A DNA stretch of 64,000 nt from Neurospora crassa OR74A (lineage: Eukaryota > Ascomycota > Sordariomycetes > Sordariales > Sordariaceae): positions 2,604,001-2,668,000 of the forward strand of contig NC_026502.1 in the NCBI RefSeq assembly GCF_000182925.2. The letters are read 5' to 3'. This document shows positions 10,239-21,184 of this stretch, piece by piece (the stretch's first letter is position 1; every line of letters begins with the position of its first letter). The notes beneath the pieces were generated by a model. That model was not told the DNA's origin. It did not search any database and was given only the letters and a program-made list of their open reading frames with translations. Position numbers and translations under genes: made by a program.

Positions 10239-12626
10239 ATGCCGCATCGCCTTCCCCCATGCACGCTGACATGTTCACTGATCGACTCTCCTCACGATAG
10301 CGAACAACAGCAGACGACACTAGCCAGCCTGGACCCAAGCAAGCCCTCCGCCGACCGATTTGGTCGCCTGCTACGGTCCGCAAAGGCGCGATTCCGCTCG
10401 CACCTGCGACCCAACAAGAAGAACGACGAGACGAAAGCCGCCCCACAAAAAAAGGAATTTGTCAACTTCTCGAGACCGAATGCAATGGCGTCGTCTCGTC
10501 CTCCACAGTCACCTGCCATCGGCTCCGGCGCCCACAAGTTGAATCACACCTCCTCGGCCGCTAGCTTCAGCCGATTTGTTGAGGGTTCCATGAACGACCG
10601 TGTTTCCGCTGCCCCGCCGCCGTCATACCTGGAGGACATGGACGTGGAGGAATACGAGCGACAGTTTGTTGGCACGCCGGCTACCGAACATGCTCCAACC
10701 ATGGAGCGACACCATACCCGTCAGACTACAACGACTGCTTATGAGCCATCCGCACCTCCACAAGAAAACGAGCAGGAAGAACAGCAGCCGCCGGCGCAGC
10801 CGCCGATGGGTCACAGTCACAGTCGCAGCAAGAGCAAGTTCCTCCTCACGCCGCTGTGGGATGGCGTCCGCGAAAAGTTCAGCCTGAGTCGTAGCAAGTC
10901 TTGGGGAGCCATGGTGAGCGGTAAAGACGCTATGGGACGGCCCTCTCTGAACACCCAAGCAGACAGCCGATCATCGATACACCGTGGTCGAGGCTCAATC
11001 ATGACGGCGCCTTGCACTCCATCTGGTGAGACACCACCTCCTGTACCGCCTGTGCCTGTTTTTAGAGGAGCAGCCGCAGCGCTGGCGACGCGCGATCAAG
11101 AGGCGGCCAAGGAAGCAGCCAAAAAGTTCTCAGCCGCCGATTACCCCACTAAGGAAGAGGTGATGGAGAGTTACAAGAACTTGGTGGCATCGGGATTCTT
11201 TGAACAGCACGCTATTCACGGCACCAGACATCCCCTCCGAGCCGCTCAAAGCGCGGGCACCGTATTGAGTAACAGTCCAATCCGACATGATAGTGTTAAT
11301 GGTAGGGCTCGCGCCGCCACGACTGCTTTCTCGTCCAGTCGTCCCTCGCCAGTACCCAGCCGCTCAGAGTCGCCAGCTGAGGACCTGAAGCCCTTTGCCG
11401 AACATCTGGCACAGAACAATGATGAAAAGAAGTTGCATGCTATTTTCACCAGCTTCCATCGCAAGACAGCGTCAGTACCCGTTAACAACTCGATGGCCCC
11501 ACCTCCTCTTCCCTCGCCTTCTAGGGAAGAGCCAACACGTACAATTGGTTCTGCCTTTGTGAACGACTATCTTCCTCCACAAACTGATCCGGTGACTGCC
11601 CCAGACTCGCCTTCCCGCGGAACGAAGCGCGGTACTGATCCCCATGGCAACAACATTGAGACCAACGTCGACTACGGCTCAATCCGCAAGCTGGCCAAGA
11701 AGTTGAGGAAATCACAGTCGAAAATCGAATTTGATGAGCGACCGTCCTCGCCAACCAAGTCCCGTACGTCCACTTCAAGCTTTCGATCCGCCGCCGCGTC
11801 CGTCATGTCGGCTCCAGTCGCCATCAAGAACAAGACTTTTATCTTTGGCTCCAAGGATAAGGGAAAGGCCAGGGAGAGCATGGAGAGTAGGCCAGCCACG
11901 AGCGCTGGGTTGAAGGGTGACTTTTTGTCAGAAGAAGGCACTGCTTCTTTCTTCTCTCCTCTTCGCCAGGCCACCGGCTTGGACGACGCGATATCTGTTG
12001 CCACTCCGGTCCGCCCTGGCCAGGCAAGGATAACCAAGGTACCCAAAAGCCCGTCTTCCTTATCTTTGAGAAAAGGGTTTCTCGGCTTTGTTCGCAGGCG
12101 TAATAGTGTCAGTCACAAGCCCCAAAGGGGCGTGGAAGAGCAGTCGACAAGGTGCCATCGTCCGAGCGCGAGTGAAGCGATGCCAGTGACGACAAATACC
12201 TACGTACATGCCAATGGTTATCGGAGAGAGGAGGAGGACAGCATGGACCTTGGAAGGGACAGGGACGAGGATGATGCTATGATCATAGACTCTCCTGAAC
12301 CCGAGTACCAACTGGCAGCATCATCGAATCACCCGGGAACTCCCCAACGACCATCAACCAGTACCTCGACAACAACACCCGTCAGCATACCCAGATTTCA
12401 CTACCCGAAGCCGACACAGCAACCTCAAAGCGTATCACCACTAAAGACTAGGCCACAGCCCAACCGTGCGCCACCACCAGTACCTGGATATGGCCTCGGT
12501 GACGAACTGGTGGCTAAGGAGAGAAACTCAGGCGACAACGGAAGTGTAAGTGGGATTGTCAGCCATCGCGATTCGGGCGTGGGCGGAGCAGGAGAGGATG
12601 TTGAAAATATTCACAGGGTATGGTGA
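10239..12626 (+). CDS. Large Ser/Pro-rich disordered protein, function unknown
   Basis: A single open frame of 795 codons with C-rich third positions typical of the other genes here, so almost certainly coding. I do not recognise a named family. Most of it is low-complexity (Ser, Pro, Thr, Arg). A more ordered, probably helical segment lies around residues 298-335 and includes YPTKEEVMESYKNLVASGFF; basic Arg/Lys clusters occur around residues 40-60 and 625-645, and an Asp/Glu-rich stretch near 675-685. No signal peptide or membrane segment is visible. The start is uncertain: ATG 10239 opens the frame, but a plausible intron (donor near 10192, acceptor near 10302) would remove it, leaving ATG 10485 (residue 83, MASSRPPQSP) or an upstream exon. 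Ser-rich, basic, disordered proteins of this kind are often cytoskeletal, signalling or nuclear, but nothing here decides. Confidence 0.8.
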   Translation: MPHRLPPCTLTCSLIDSPHDSEQQQTTLASLDPSKPSADRFGRLLRSAKARFRSHLRPNKKNDETKAAPQKKEFVNFSRPNAMASSRPPQSPAIGSGAHKLNHTSSAASFSRFVEGSMNDRVSAAPPPSYLEDMDVEEYERQFVGTPATEHAPTMERHHTRQTTTTAYEPSAPPQENEQEEQQPPAQPPMGHSHSRSKSKFLLTPLWDGVREKFSLSRSKSWGAMVSGKDAMGRPSLNTQADSRSSIHRGRGSIMTAPCTPSGETPPPVPPVPVFRGAAAALATRDQEAAKEAAKKFSAADYPTKEEVMESYKNLVASGFFEQHAIHGTRHPLRAAQSAGTVLSNSPIRHDSVNGRARAATTAFSSSRPSPVPSRSESPAEDLKPFAEHLAQNNDEKKLHAIFTSFHRKTASVPVNNSMAPPPLPSPSREEPTRTIGSAFVNDYLPPQTDPVTAPDSPSRGTKRGTDPHGNNIETNVDYGSIRKLAKKLRKSQSKIEFDERPSSPTKSRTSTSSFRSAAASVMSAPVAIKNKTFIFGSKDKGKARESMESRPATSAGLKGDFLSEEGTASFFSPLRQATGLDDAISVATPVRPGQARITKVPKSPSSLSLRKGFLGFVRRRNSVSHKPQRGVEEQSTRCHRPSASEAMPVTTNTYVHANGYRREEEDSMDLGRDRDEDDAMIIDSPEPEYQLAASSNHPGTPQRPSTSTSTTTPVSIPRFHYPKPTQQPQSVSPLKTRPQPNRAPPPVPGYGLGDELVAKERNSGDNGSVSGIVSHRDSGVGGAGEDVENIHRVW

Positions 12627-15600
12627 TTGAGGATGGTGCGAGACGGATGACCAACGAAAACGACTCCACCGAGCCGTGAGCCAAGCGCAACACAAGGTTG
12701 AATAATCAATGATCGAAGGACTTTGGTGTGATGTGGCAAGTGAGTACTATACTTGTGACAGTGGGCGGGACAGGAAGAGAAACGAAATCCAACTCGGATG
12801 AGGAGAGAAATGGAAGACTTTCTCTTTCCTTCCGAGTTGAAGGATTCCGTCGTGTCCCTTCCCTGATCCACTACACACTGCACTCACTGCCCGCACCGAC
12901 CTATCGTATCGCTCCTTCCAGCATTGGGAACACTCGCACCCCCACAGCCTCCCACCGCAATCCTTCCTTCCTCCTTCCTTCCTTCTTTCACGACAAAACA
13001 TCTTGCCAACCGCCGATCATCGGACCATACCATAATAACGTCCATCGTCTTCGTCAGCGATTACGATACGGTCCTCTTCGAATTTCTATTTTTTGCAGCG
13101 TCTTTTAGTTCGACTTCGGTACTAGTACATTAGGCAGTACTACTCGAAGTCTCTTACCGATTGACCGGCGGTGCGCCCATGATGTTTTGTCTTCTTCTCC
13201 CTGGCGGGTCTCCTTGCCTGGGGAAAGAGAAAAGAAAGCACTATGAGTGCTCAAAGGTGGTTATTGTTGGCATCAGTATCTGTGGTGACATGAGTGGCTA
13301 TGGCTTCCCTTGTCACGGATTCTGTTGTTTCTCTGTTTTTCTTTGTATTTTCTTCTCTATTTTTCTTGTCTTGATGAGATATGACGATGTTATGACCATA
13401 GTTTCTTTTGTCTTTCGTTTGTCGTTGTCGGTGGTTTGCGTTTCCTAGCCTAGCACTTACTTAAAAGGAGCGATGGGCGAAGGAAGATGGGAGGATGAAT
13501 AGGAGATGTGTCGTTTGGTGGTATAAACAGTCTGAGGGTGGACATGGAAGTTGGTATAATAAGTGTACGACGGATGTTTACTACCGCTCGAACTTGAACA
13601 GAGCGGATGAAGGCATGTCCTCACTAGTTACAGTTATATCATATCGATCATGTCTCTGCTCCCTATCTCTTGCTTGCTGAACGTGCACATGGTGTTTCGT
13701 AGATATTCTTACTTACTGTTATAGTACCTACCTTTTCGCGACATCGCAGCTGTAATGTTTGAAACCCATTCTCATCCTCAACTTTCCACCCAACACGCCA
13801 AGAAGGATGGAATCACAAGGCAGTCACCGCAAAACCCAGCACACCATTCAGCACCTTTCCCCTAGACCTACATAACGTTTACTTGCTTGCCATCCGTCAG
13901 CATGATACTCCCAGGCCCAATGCACACCCACCGCTCCGACGCAACGGTACTGACTACACCCGGGACCCTGGAAAACGACCGAAGCGGGTCCTGGTCCCAA
14001 GACATCTATGGGCGGGATCCACTCCAATGAGGTCATTCCCAGCCCCAGGGGTCCAGTCTCGCCAGTCTCGCCAGTTCAACCACCAAGGTGCGTAGAGGCA
14101 GATCCAATGCAGCGGTGAGTTCGGATCGCCCCGGGCTTCTCGAACGGAGACCATGACAAAGACATTACACTAAAGATAGGAACGATTACGTATGAATGGG
14201 AGAGGGTACCTTGGAGAAGGTCGTAAATGCCACAAAGCAGTGTATCCCCATCGTGTAATTGAGGCGCAATGGAGTTCCGCTTGGACATGGACCCAGCTAA
14301 AGCTCTCTCGCTCCCTGGACTTACAACTCATTACCCCTACACCGTCGAATGCCAACGGAGATGCCCTGTCAAAAGAACCTTTAAACACAGCTCAGCTGAA
14401 CCATCGGCCATCAGAGGCTAGGGAGTCCAGGGACACCAGGGCATCCATCCACGTCCCCCCCTTTCCTCCATCCCTTTTCCTTTCCCATTTTTTCCGCCGC
14501 TAGGTACAGGGCCACTAAAAGACTGGAGCTGAAAATAGCGACCTAGCGAGCTATGCGTGCAAGTTAAGTGCCGCCGGACTTTCCCATCTTGGCGGTCCGG
14601 TCTTCTAGTATAGGTCACACATATGGAACCTGAGCCGCTGAGCCGAACTGAATCCCGGTCATGGATGGGTAGGTATGTCCGTCATAGGCATGGTCTGCTT
14701 GGTTGGTACATAGCCTGTCCTGGCGGGCGCTCGTTAGAGCTGTTAGTGTAGAAGCTGCGGGAGGCTGGTAAGCTCTGTCCGTACGGCACGTCCTACACTA
14801 TACTACCTCTAGTACGGGATCTACCTACCTACGCCGCATGTCATCCATCCATCGGTGGATTCCCCTGACCTCCTTGCCTTCCAAATGCCCATGTACGTAC
14901 ACAGTTACGTTAACAAGCATCAAGCCCATAGGCCACAAAAGTTGGTGCTTTTTGTTTTGTACATGTATTGATCTTCTTTATTTCTTTTCGAAAAATCATT
15001 TAGTCCGTCACTTAAAAGGACTCAGACAACGTTGGACCTTTGTCAAAAAAACAACAAAAAAAAGGAGACAATGATTCAGTGTAGTGATTTCACCCTTCTT
15101 GGATGAGGACTTGTTAGCGCAGTGTTGTAGTGTAGATCTGCACTAAACGGTGGAGTTACAGAAGGTGAAGATCCCGGGGTACATACGTAGTGAGTGGCGG
15201 CGCTATGGTGGAGGACATTTGAGGTACTATGCAGTACATAATGGATGTGGAGCCGATGATGAAGTCGCGAGGGGATAGGTAGAAAACGAAAGAAAAGTTG
15301 TAGAAGGCTGTCTTCGAGTATGACGGGTATCTCATGGAGTAGTATATCAAGATGTTGTGACCAGTTGGAACAGTCCCTTCTACCACTACCTATATGTATG
15401 TGATCCCCAGTACCACAATATATGCAAATGTAAACAACATGTGATAGCGCCTTGTCTAAAAACAGCAACGAAGAGTTGAGATATACGTATCGTACAGTGT
15501 AGTTCAAACTTGTTTGGTTGCGCACAACAGGAATTGACCAGAACAGCATGAGTCCTAGAAAAGCACCCGCTGCTGCGAACATTCTTCGCTTGAAAATAGA

Positions 15601-15838
15601 ATCAAAGGAATGAGGTTAGAAATTTTGGAAAGTCAGAAACATCCAGAATGAGTTGACAATGTTCTGAATTCCTCGATCAATAAAACTCAAAGCCATGAGC
15701 CATGATCCTGTTTTGTCCATCCTCGACGGTAAGAGTGGTGATAGATATTCACTTCAAAAAGAATGGAAAAAAGCACTGTCTCCGCCAAAACACCGATGAA
15801 TTCCCAAGATACAAAACCCGAATCATAACCCCCCCTTC

Positions 15839-15877
<39 letters not shown>

Positions 15878-15981
15878 AGAGAGAAAGTGCTCTACCGAGG
15901 GAATGGTTTCGAGTGTCCTCGGCCTTTTTTTTTTTTTTTTCCTTGTTTGACATTTCTCGAATGTGTTCGCGCCGCTCCAAG

Positions 15982-16026
<45 letters not shown>

Positions 16027-16220
16027 CAAAAGCCCAGATGTTCATCCATTCTTCCATCAAGGTCATCAACTTCGCATCGTCTACGCCCTGTCCTAGGATA
16101 TACCGTTTTGCGCCAGCTGTGTGACCACAGAAAAAGATAAGAAAAGGACCAAGCCCATATACGCCCCAGATGTATAAAAAATGAATCGCTACAGGAAGCA
16201 TGTCAACTGCCCCGAGTCCC
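12627..16220. other. Convergent intergenic region with homopolymer tracts
   Basis: About 3.6 kb between two convergent genes, no supported gene. It contains both 3' UTRs and a cluster of long homopolymers at 15844-16022. A minus-strand open frame starting at 15582 begins with a hydrophobic segment (FLGLMLFWSIPVV) but soon loses any coding character; I do not call it a gene. Confidence 0.5.
15844..16022. repeat. Cluster of three long A/T homopolymers
   Basis: A run of about 32 A (15844-15875), about 16 T (15925-15940) and about 41 A (15982-16022) lie within 180 bases, just past the 3' end of the PFK-2/FBPase-2 gene. Complementary A and T runs could pair within a transcript. Confidence 0.9.
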
Positions 16221-18915
16221 TCAGTTGTTCCTGTCAGTAGTCTTTTGAGGCCTATAGTTTGGCATCTCTTTGAACCATCCCTGTGCCTCATCGTACTTGT
16301 AGGCATGAAATTCGATTCCGTACGGCTTCGGCTCGATAGCGTAGAGCATGCCCAACGGGACATCCAGATCGGCGATGGATTCCCTCGTCAAGTCCATAAA
16401 ATATGCCATCAGGACACGGCAAACAGATCGGTGGCCGACGATGAGGACGTGGTCGGTTATACGTTCGATTTCGCGTACCATATCACGCAACCTACTTATG
16501 ACTTGTAGGTAACCTTCACCGCCAACACCAGGATAGATATAATGAAGCTTATCCTTGGACCGCTTCTGGTACTCCTCGGGATACTGCTGCGCAATTTCCT
16601 CGTAGGTCATACCCTCAAATGTGCCGGCATTGAGTTCGTTTAGCATTTCCCATTGCTTGACGTCGTAGTCATCGTCGGCATCAAAATACTCGGCAGACTC
16701 GATGCTGCGTTTGAGCATCGAAGTCCAGACACAGAAGTTCTTGTCGTCCAACTCCTGATACAGTTCGGGGTACGGAGGCGTGTGGTCGCCGGGTGCTGGC
16801 GGGAAGGTCGACGACGCGATCTTGTTCTTTTGCTCGATAAGCCATTCCTTACGCTTGAACGTGATGAAGTTGTAGAGAGCCTGGGCGTAGTAGTGACCAC
16901 GTTCAGTCAGACCCGAATCGCCGCCCAACTTGTGCAGTTGGTTGTCCTGGCTCTGGCCATGTCGAGTAATCCATATTTGCCTGGGTGCGAGGTTGAATGT
17001 GGTCAGATATGAAGCGATGCCGGCCGTCAAGAAACCTCGGAGTCTATGGTGGATAACTTTCCGGCCCACATCGATCATCTTGGGTATGTTAGCACAAGAC
17101 CTGAAACGATATGTCTAGCTCAAGAGTAACCAAACCATACCTGAATGTACTGCAAATCATTCTCTTCCTCCCACTTGCCGAGCGGCTCGTAAGCACTCTC
17201 GTATGCTTTGACACGCTCTCGAAAGTCCGCAAGTGACTGGTGGGGATCCTTATCCTTGTAATCAGGACCGGCAAGCTTCAGGCGCATATTCGCCTCCAAG
17301 AGCTGTTTCATTGATTAGTCGAGCACTTTATCGAAACAGCAAAAGGCACAAATAAGCTCACATTTTGATCGTGACATATGCTCTCGATGAAGAGGATGCC
17401 CAGTTTGGGCTCCCTTTGTTGAATATGTTCGACAAGAAGCTTTCTCCGATGGACATTGCTGTTGGTGGCATCAAGAATACCCACGGAACCGCCCTGGTGC
17501 AGGAGGTAGTTCAGAAGCTCATCGAGGGTGTCAATCGCAACCTGCTCACGGAGCTTCGCTGCAATCTCGTTCTTCGGGTCGAAGAACTTTGCGGACTGAT
17601 CGATTGGATCCTTGGGGGCTGAATCATCTCGGTGCTCGTTCAAGTCCAGGGTTGTCGGTTCATCCTCTTCCAGCGTAATCTTCGGGGCATCCTTGCCTTT
17701 TAGGAGGATGGTGGCTGCTCTTTTGGGTGCGTCGTGGGGATCGTGGTCATCGTGGCCATCCGCCGAAGTCGGAGCAGGCTGATCACCCTTGTGGATGACG
17801 CCAGCGGCGATACGTCGGCGGTTCCCCACATTGAAGATCTTTGTGTTATGTTGCTGCCATGAGAGGTAGCGTTGAATTTTCTTGGTAATGTAGGATTTTC
17901 CTCTTGCTGGCAGGCCGACCATGATGACTACCAACTTGGCGGCAACATCTCGTTCGGGAATTCTGCCATCGGGAGAAACCCTCGATCGGGTCATACCCGG
18001 AATGTTAAGCGTCGTGGCATGCGGTCGTATCCTGGGTGTTACGCAACCCGAATTCTGGCGCATGGGCGGGCTATAGCAGATTACAGTTAGCCTGTGTGAG
18101 TCGAGCGCGGACCCCACATCATCACCAACACTGATCGTTGGGATGCACCACCAGAGTACGCGCATAGAAAGTGTATGAGAATGAAACGGGAAGATAAGTT
18201 CAGCCTCATGCGGGGTGGGTTACACATACATTCGCGGCGATCCAGGAGCTGTCGAGGGGATGCTCTGGCTGTAAGGGGAGTTGTAAGCTATCGGGTTATG
18301 CTGACCAGTGAAACCAAAACCACCGATACCACCGTCCAAGTCGTTGAGCGATCTCAGCGCATGCGAAAAGGCAACGGCGGGCGCTGGTAAAAGAGTGTCA
18401 TGATGTTCTTTTTCATGGGCTTTTTGCTGTTGGTTGTCCTGCTGTTGTCGATTCGTAGAAGCCTGGACAGAGATCGTCGGCGACGAGGGAGTGGTTGCGG
18501 CGGAAGCCATGAGTTGACCCTTGATGGCCAGTTTTCGCAGTGACTCCGGGGGAGACGAGGTCCTGCCAAAGTCTTCGTGAGAGGGAAGGTCAGCCGGATT
18601 TTCGGATGCTGGTGTGCAAGAGGGTGCGGAGGTGGAAGCGTTGGGGAGATGAGAAGCAGCCTGGGTCTGCAAGAGAGCCCAGAGTAGATAGCTAGAAGAA
18701 GGGTGGTGGTGGTGTTGGTGAGGTTGGACCGGATAGTAACCTTTGCTTGGAAGAGTGCCGGTGGAAGCTGGTCTGTCGGGAAGATGTACGAAGTCTGGGG
18801 AGGACGATAAGGACTCGGATTGCGGTGTCATCGACGCCGGGGTATCTGGCGGCGTCGGCGTGGACCACTTGCGAGTGTCCGTGGCTTGTGAAGAAGGCAC
18901 GGTTTGAGTGTCCAT
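16221..18915 (-). CDS. PFKFB: 6-phosphofructo-2-kinase/fructose-2,6-bisphosphatase
   Basis: Makes and breaks fructose-2,6-bisphosphate, the cytosolic signal that switches glycolysis and gluconeogenesis. Four exons, 18915-18230, 18070-17362, 17302-17141 and 17078-16221 (introns 159, 59, 62 nt), join in frame to 804 aa. Residues 1-260 are a Ser/Pro/Thr-rich extension, likely a phosphorylated regulatory region. The kinase domain starts near 270, with Walker A GLPARGKS at 281-288, then a charged insertion of about 65 residues before SAKFFDPKNE, then the DATN motif. The phosphatase domain has ITRHGQS (His559), LNELNAGTFE (Glu667) and VLIVGHRS (His735), so the key phosphatase residues are present and the enzyme is probably bifunctional, unlike yeast Pfk26. 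ATG 18915 is the first ATG in frame and follows a poly(A) run by 8 nt. Confidence 0.95.
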
Positions 18916-18923
18916 CCAGATTG

Positions 18924-18948
18924 TTTTTTTTTTTTTTTTTTTTTTTTT
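18924..18948 (-). repeat. Poly(A) tract in the PFKFB 5' leader
   Basis: About 25 T on the plus strand, hence A25 in the transcript orientation, separated from the start codon at 18915 by only 8 bases. In-frame readings upstream have no ATG, so the run is untranslated. Confidence 0.85.
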
Positions 18949-21155
18949 GGAGACGGTGCGTGGTGAGGTGGTGAGCTGCGGATTGACGTATTTGGCTTGG
19001 GCTGCTGCGACCGAGAGGGTCAAACTGGGTGCGTTGGTGCGCGAGGCCGTGCCAGCGAAGGAACGCTTTGTATTTTGCCTGGTGTGGTTCAGTCCAACCT
19101 TTTGGGGGTTGCTGCTGGAGTCGATGACGGGAAACTGGAGCAGGCGCTGGAGTCGATGGTTGGGGACGCAATCGTCTTTTTATTCCACGCCAATCGGCTT
19201 TGTTAGAGCGTCAAAAAGGCCCAGTTGCTGGAGCTGGGTATCGTGGGAAATCCGACAGGGTCAATGAGCGAGAAATCTTCTTGTTCTTCGCACTCAGCAG
19301 ACCTCAAGTTCAAGGCCGAGCGGCGGCGATGGGTTTTTGTGCGGTAGTTGAAGGGTATCTGGCAGTGATGTTTCCTTGGGCGGACCTGGAAATTTTGGAG
19401 AAAAAGATGGATCTGAGCACGGGAAGACAATGAAAATTGTTTATATGAGGCCAAGTCGCCACTAACCCTGTCGGGCATAAGAAACCAGATGCGCGGACTT
19501 GATGATGATAAATGCGGTACTGCGTGAGTACATTTTTGAGTTTTTGAGCGGGCATGGACAGAGGGGCCCGGACCAGACCTGCTCCCGCGTGGAGCAAGAA
19601 CTCAAACGTGGATCCTGAAAGTCGTCAAGGGCTCCGCTATGCCAGACGGGGACCTACCCTGGTCCCTCACCCTGGAACCGGTTGGACGAGTGTCGACGTC
19701 TGCCGTGCTGCAGATGGACGTCGTGCGTGGGATGCACTTCCTGTTAGGGCCAGAGGGGGTGCTGTCAGTGAGTGTCAGGAATGCGCTAGCAACTTACAGT
19801 AATGGGGTGATGACTGGACCCTCCGGCCCATCTTGTCAAAGAAAAACCTGAACTTGTTGAATCATCTTACCACGACCATGAACCGCCACACGGTACCCAA
19901 TGACGACTTCGGTCCGTCCTCGCCAGCGCAACAGCTCTGCCGGGGGGGCTGCGCAACGCCAAGCACACCTTGAAATTAGCGCTGTTCCACGCAAACGACA
20001 AATGGAGGCGAGAGTGTCGCGGTATAAGTCAGTCGATTCAGCTCGGATCCAAGACTGCACTGATTTCGACACGGAACTGTAATCAGGTCGCGTATGACTG
20101 CGGTCTTGTCGGCGACACCATTGAAAGGCTTGGCTGCTTGGCTGTGGTGTTTGCGAGATTAACGAGTCTAAGTGACGATCGGCTGTCTAGGGTCCTTTCT
20201 ACTCGGTGGTGGTATAGGTTCTGGGCGCCGATGATGTTGCTGATCTTGAATATGATGCCCAGAAAACTGATACCGAGAGATATTTGTCAGTGGAAGATGA
20301 CACTGGGAGTGCAAGAACGTATTTTTACCCCCTGGCCAGAGACAGCCGCTACCCTCCTCCAGTCCTTATCAACGTGCATATGGTTAGTCCTGATTCGATT
20401 ATTATGCGGGCATCAAAGCCCAGGACGACACTTGTGTGCAAAGAACAAAAGCTGTCATTGCGAAAGAGGCACCATCCGTCACCACAGGACGGAGGTGCTA
20501 TTGGCCGGAGAGCCAGGCAAACAGGGGAGCTTCACTACGCACATCCATGGAAGGACGCAGTCATTACCAGACGCCTTATCGGGGATCCGAAAATTGGCGG
20601 TTAGGACGGACGGACATGAACATGAATATAAATGGATGCGGCGGATTGGTCTTGGCCGCTTTCTGACTGTGGGCGGTGGCTGCATTCTTCTCGGAATACC
20701 ACTACTGTACGCTTTGTCCAGGGTTTGGTCTACGGGGACACGCAGCACTCGGCCGTGATGGATGTCATCCAGTATTGACCACGGCCAACCAGGAACTGGA
20801 ACATTCCCTACGGTACTTTCCATTCTGGTCCTTTCCCGTCGGTGAGTAACTCCGCGGTTCTCAAGATGCTGGCGCTCCGGCTCCTGGTATAGACATGGAA
20901 GGTCAGCACCTCCATGATGGGATCCGGCTGGGCGGTGCCACAAACGGGCAGATTCAGCGGCTCGGCAGTGATGCTCCCCATCTTCGTCCGATGTCTCCTC
21001 AAGATCGCCATGAGGATTGTAGTGTATGGCGTGAACAACATGTAGAAAGGCCTCCTCCGTCTTCGGAGTTCCGATATGTAGAGTACGTACAGAAGGCATA
21101 TGCACGTGTTACTACACAGTAAGTACGTGTGAGCGTCAATAGACCTGTAGGTTGA

Positions 21156-21184
21156 TAATGATGATGATGATGATGATGATGATG
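21156..21184. repeat. GAT/ATG trinucleotide microsatellite
   Basis: About nine imperfect GAT units in non-coding DNA; on the opposite strand it reads as a poly-His frame, which is not evidence of a gene. Confidence 0.85.

Noticed and set aside
15076-15582. Minus-strand 168-codon frame starting with a hydrophobic segment reminiscent of a channel helix
   Set aside because: Only about 20 residues look protein-like; the rest is low-complexity and His/Ser-rich without conservation signals.
18916-19023. N-terminal extension of PFKFB with a poly-Lys run
   Set aside because: The apparent start is TTG, not ATG, and the Lys run is just the poly(A) tract.
19970-20758. Plus-strand 262-codon frame
   Set aside because: No recognisable motif and a comparable frame lies on the opposite strand; probably chance openness in GC-balanced DNA.
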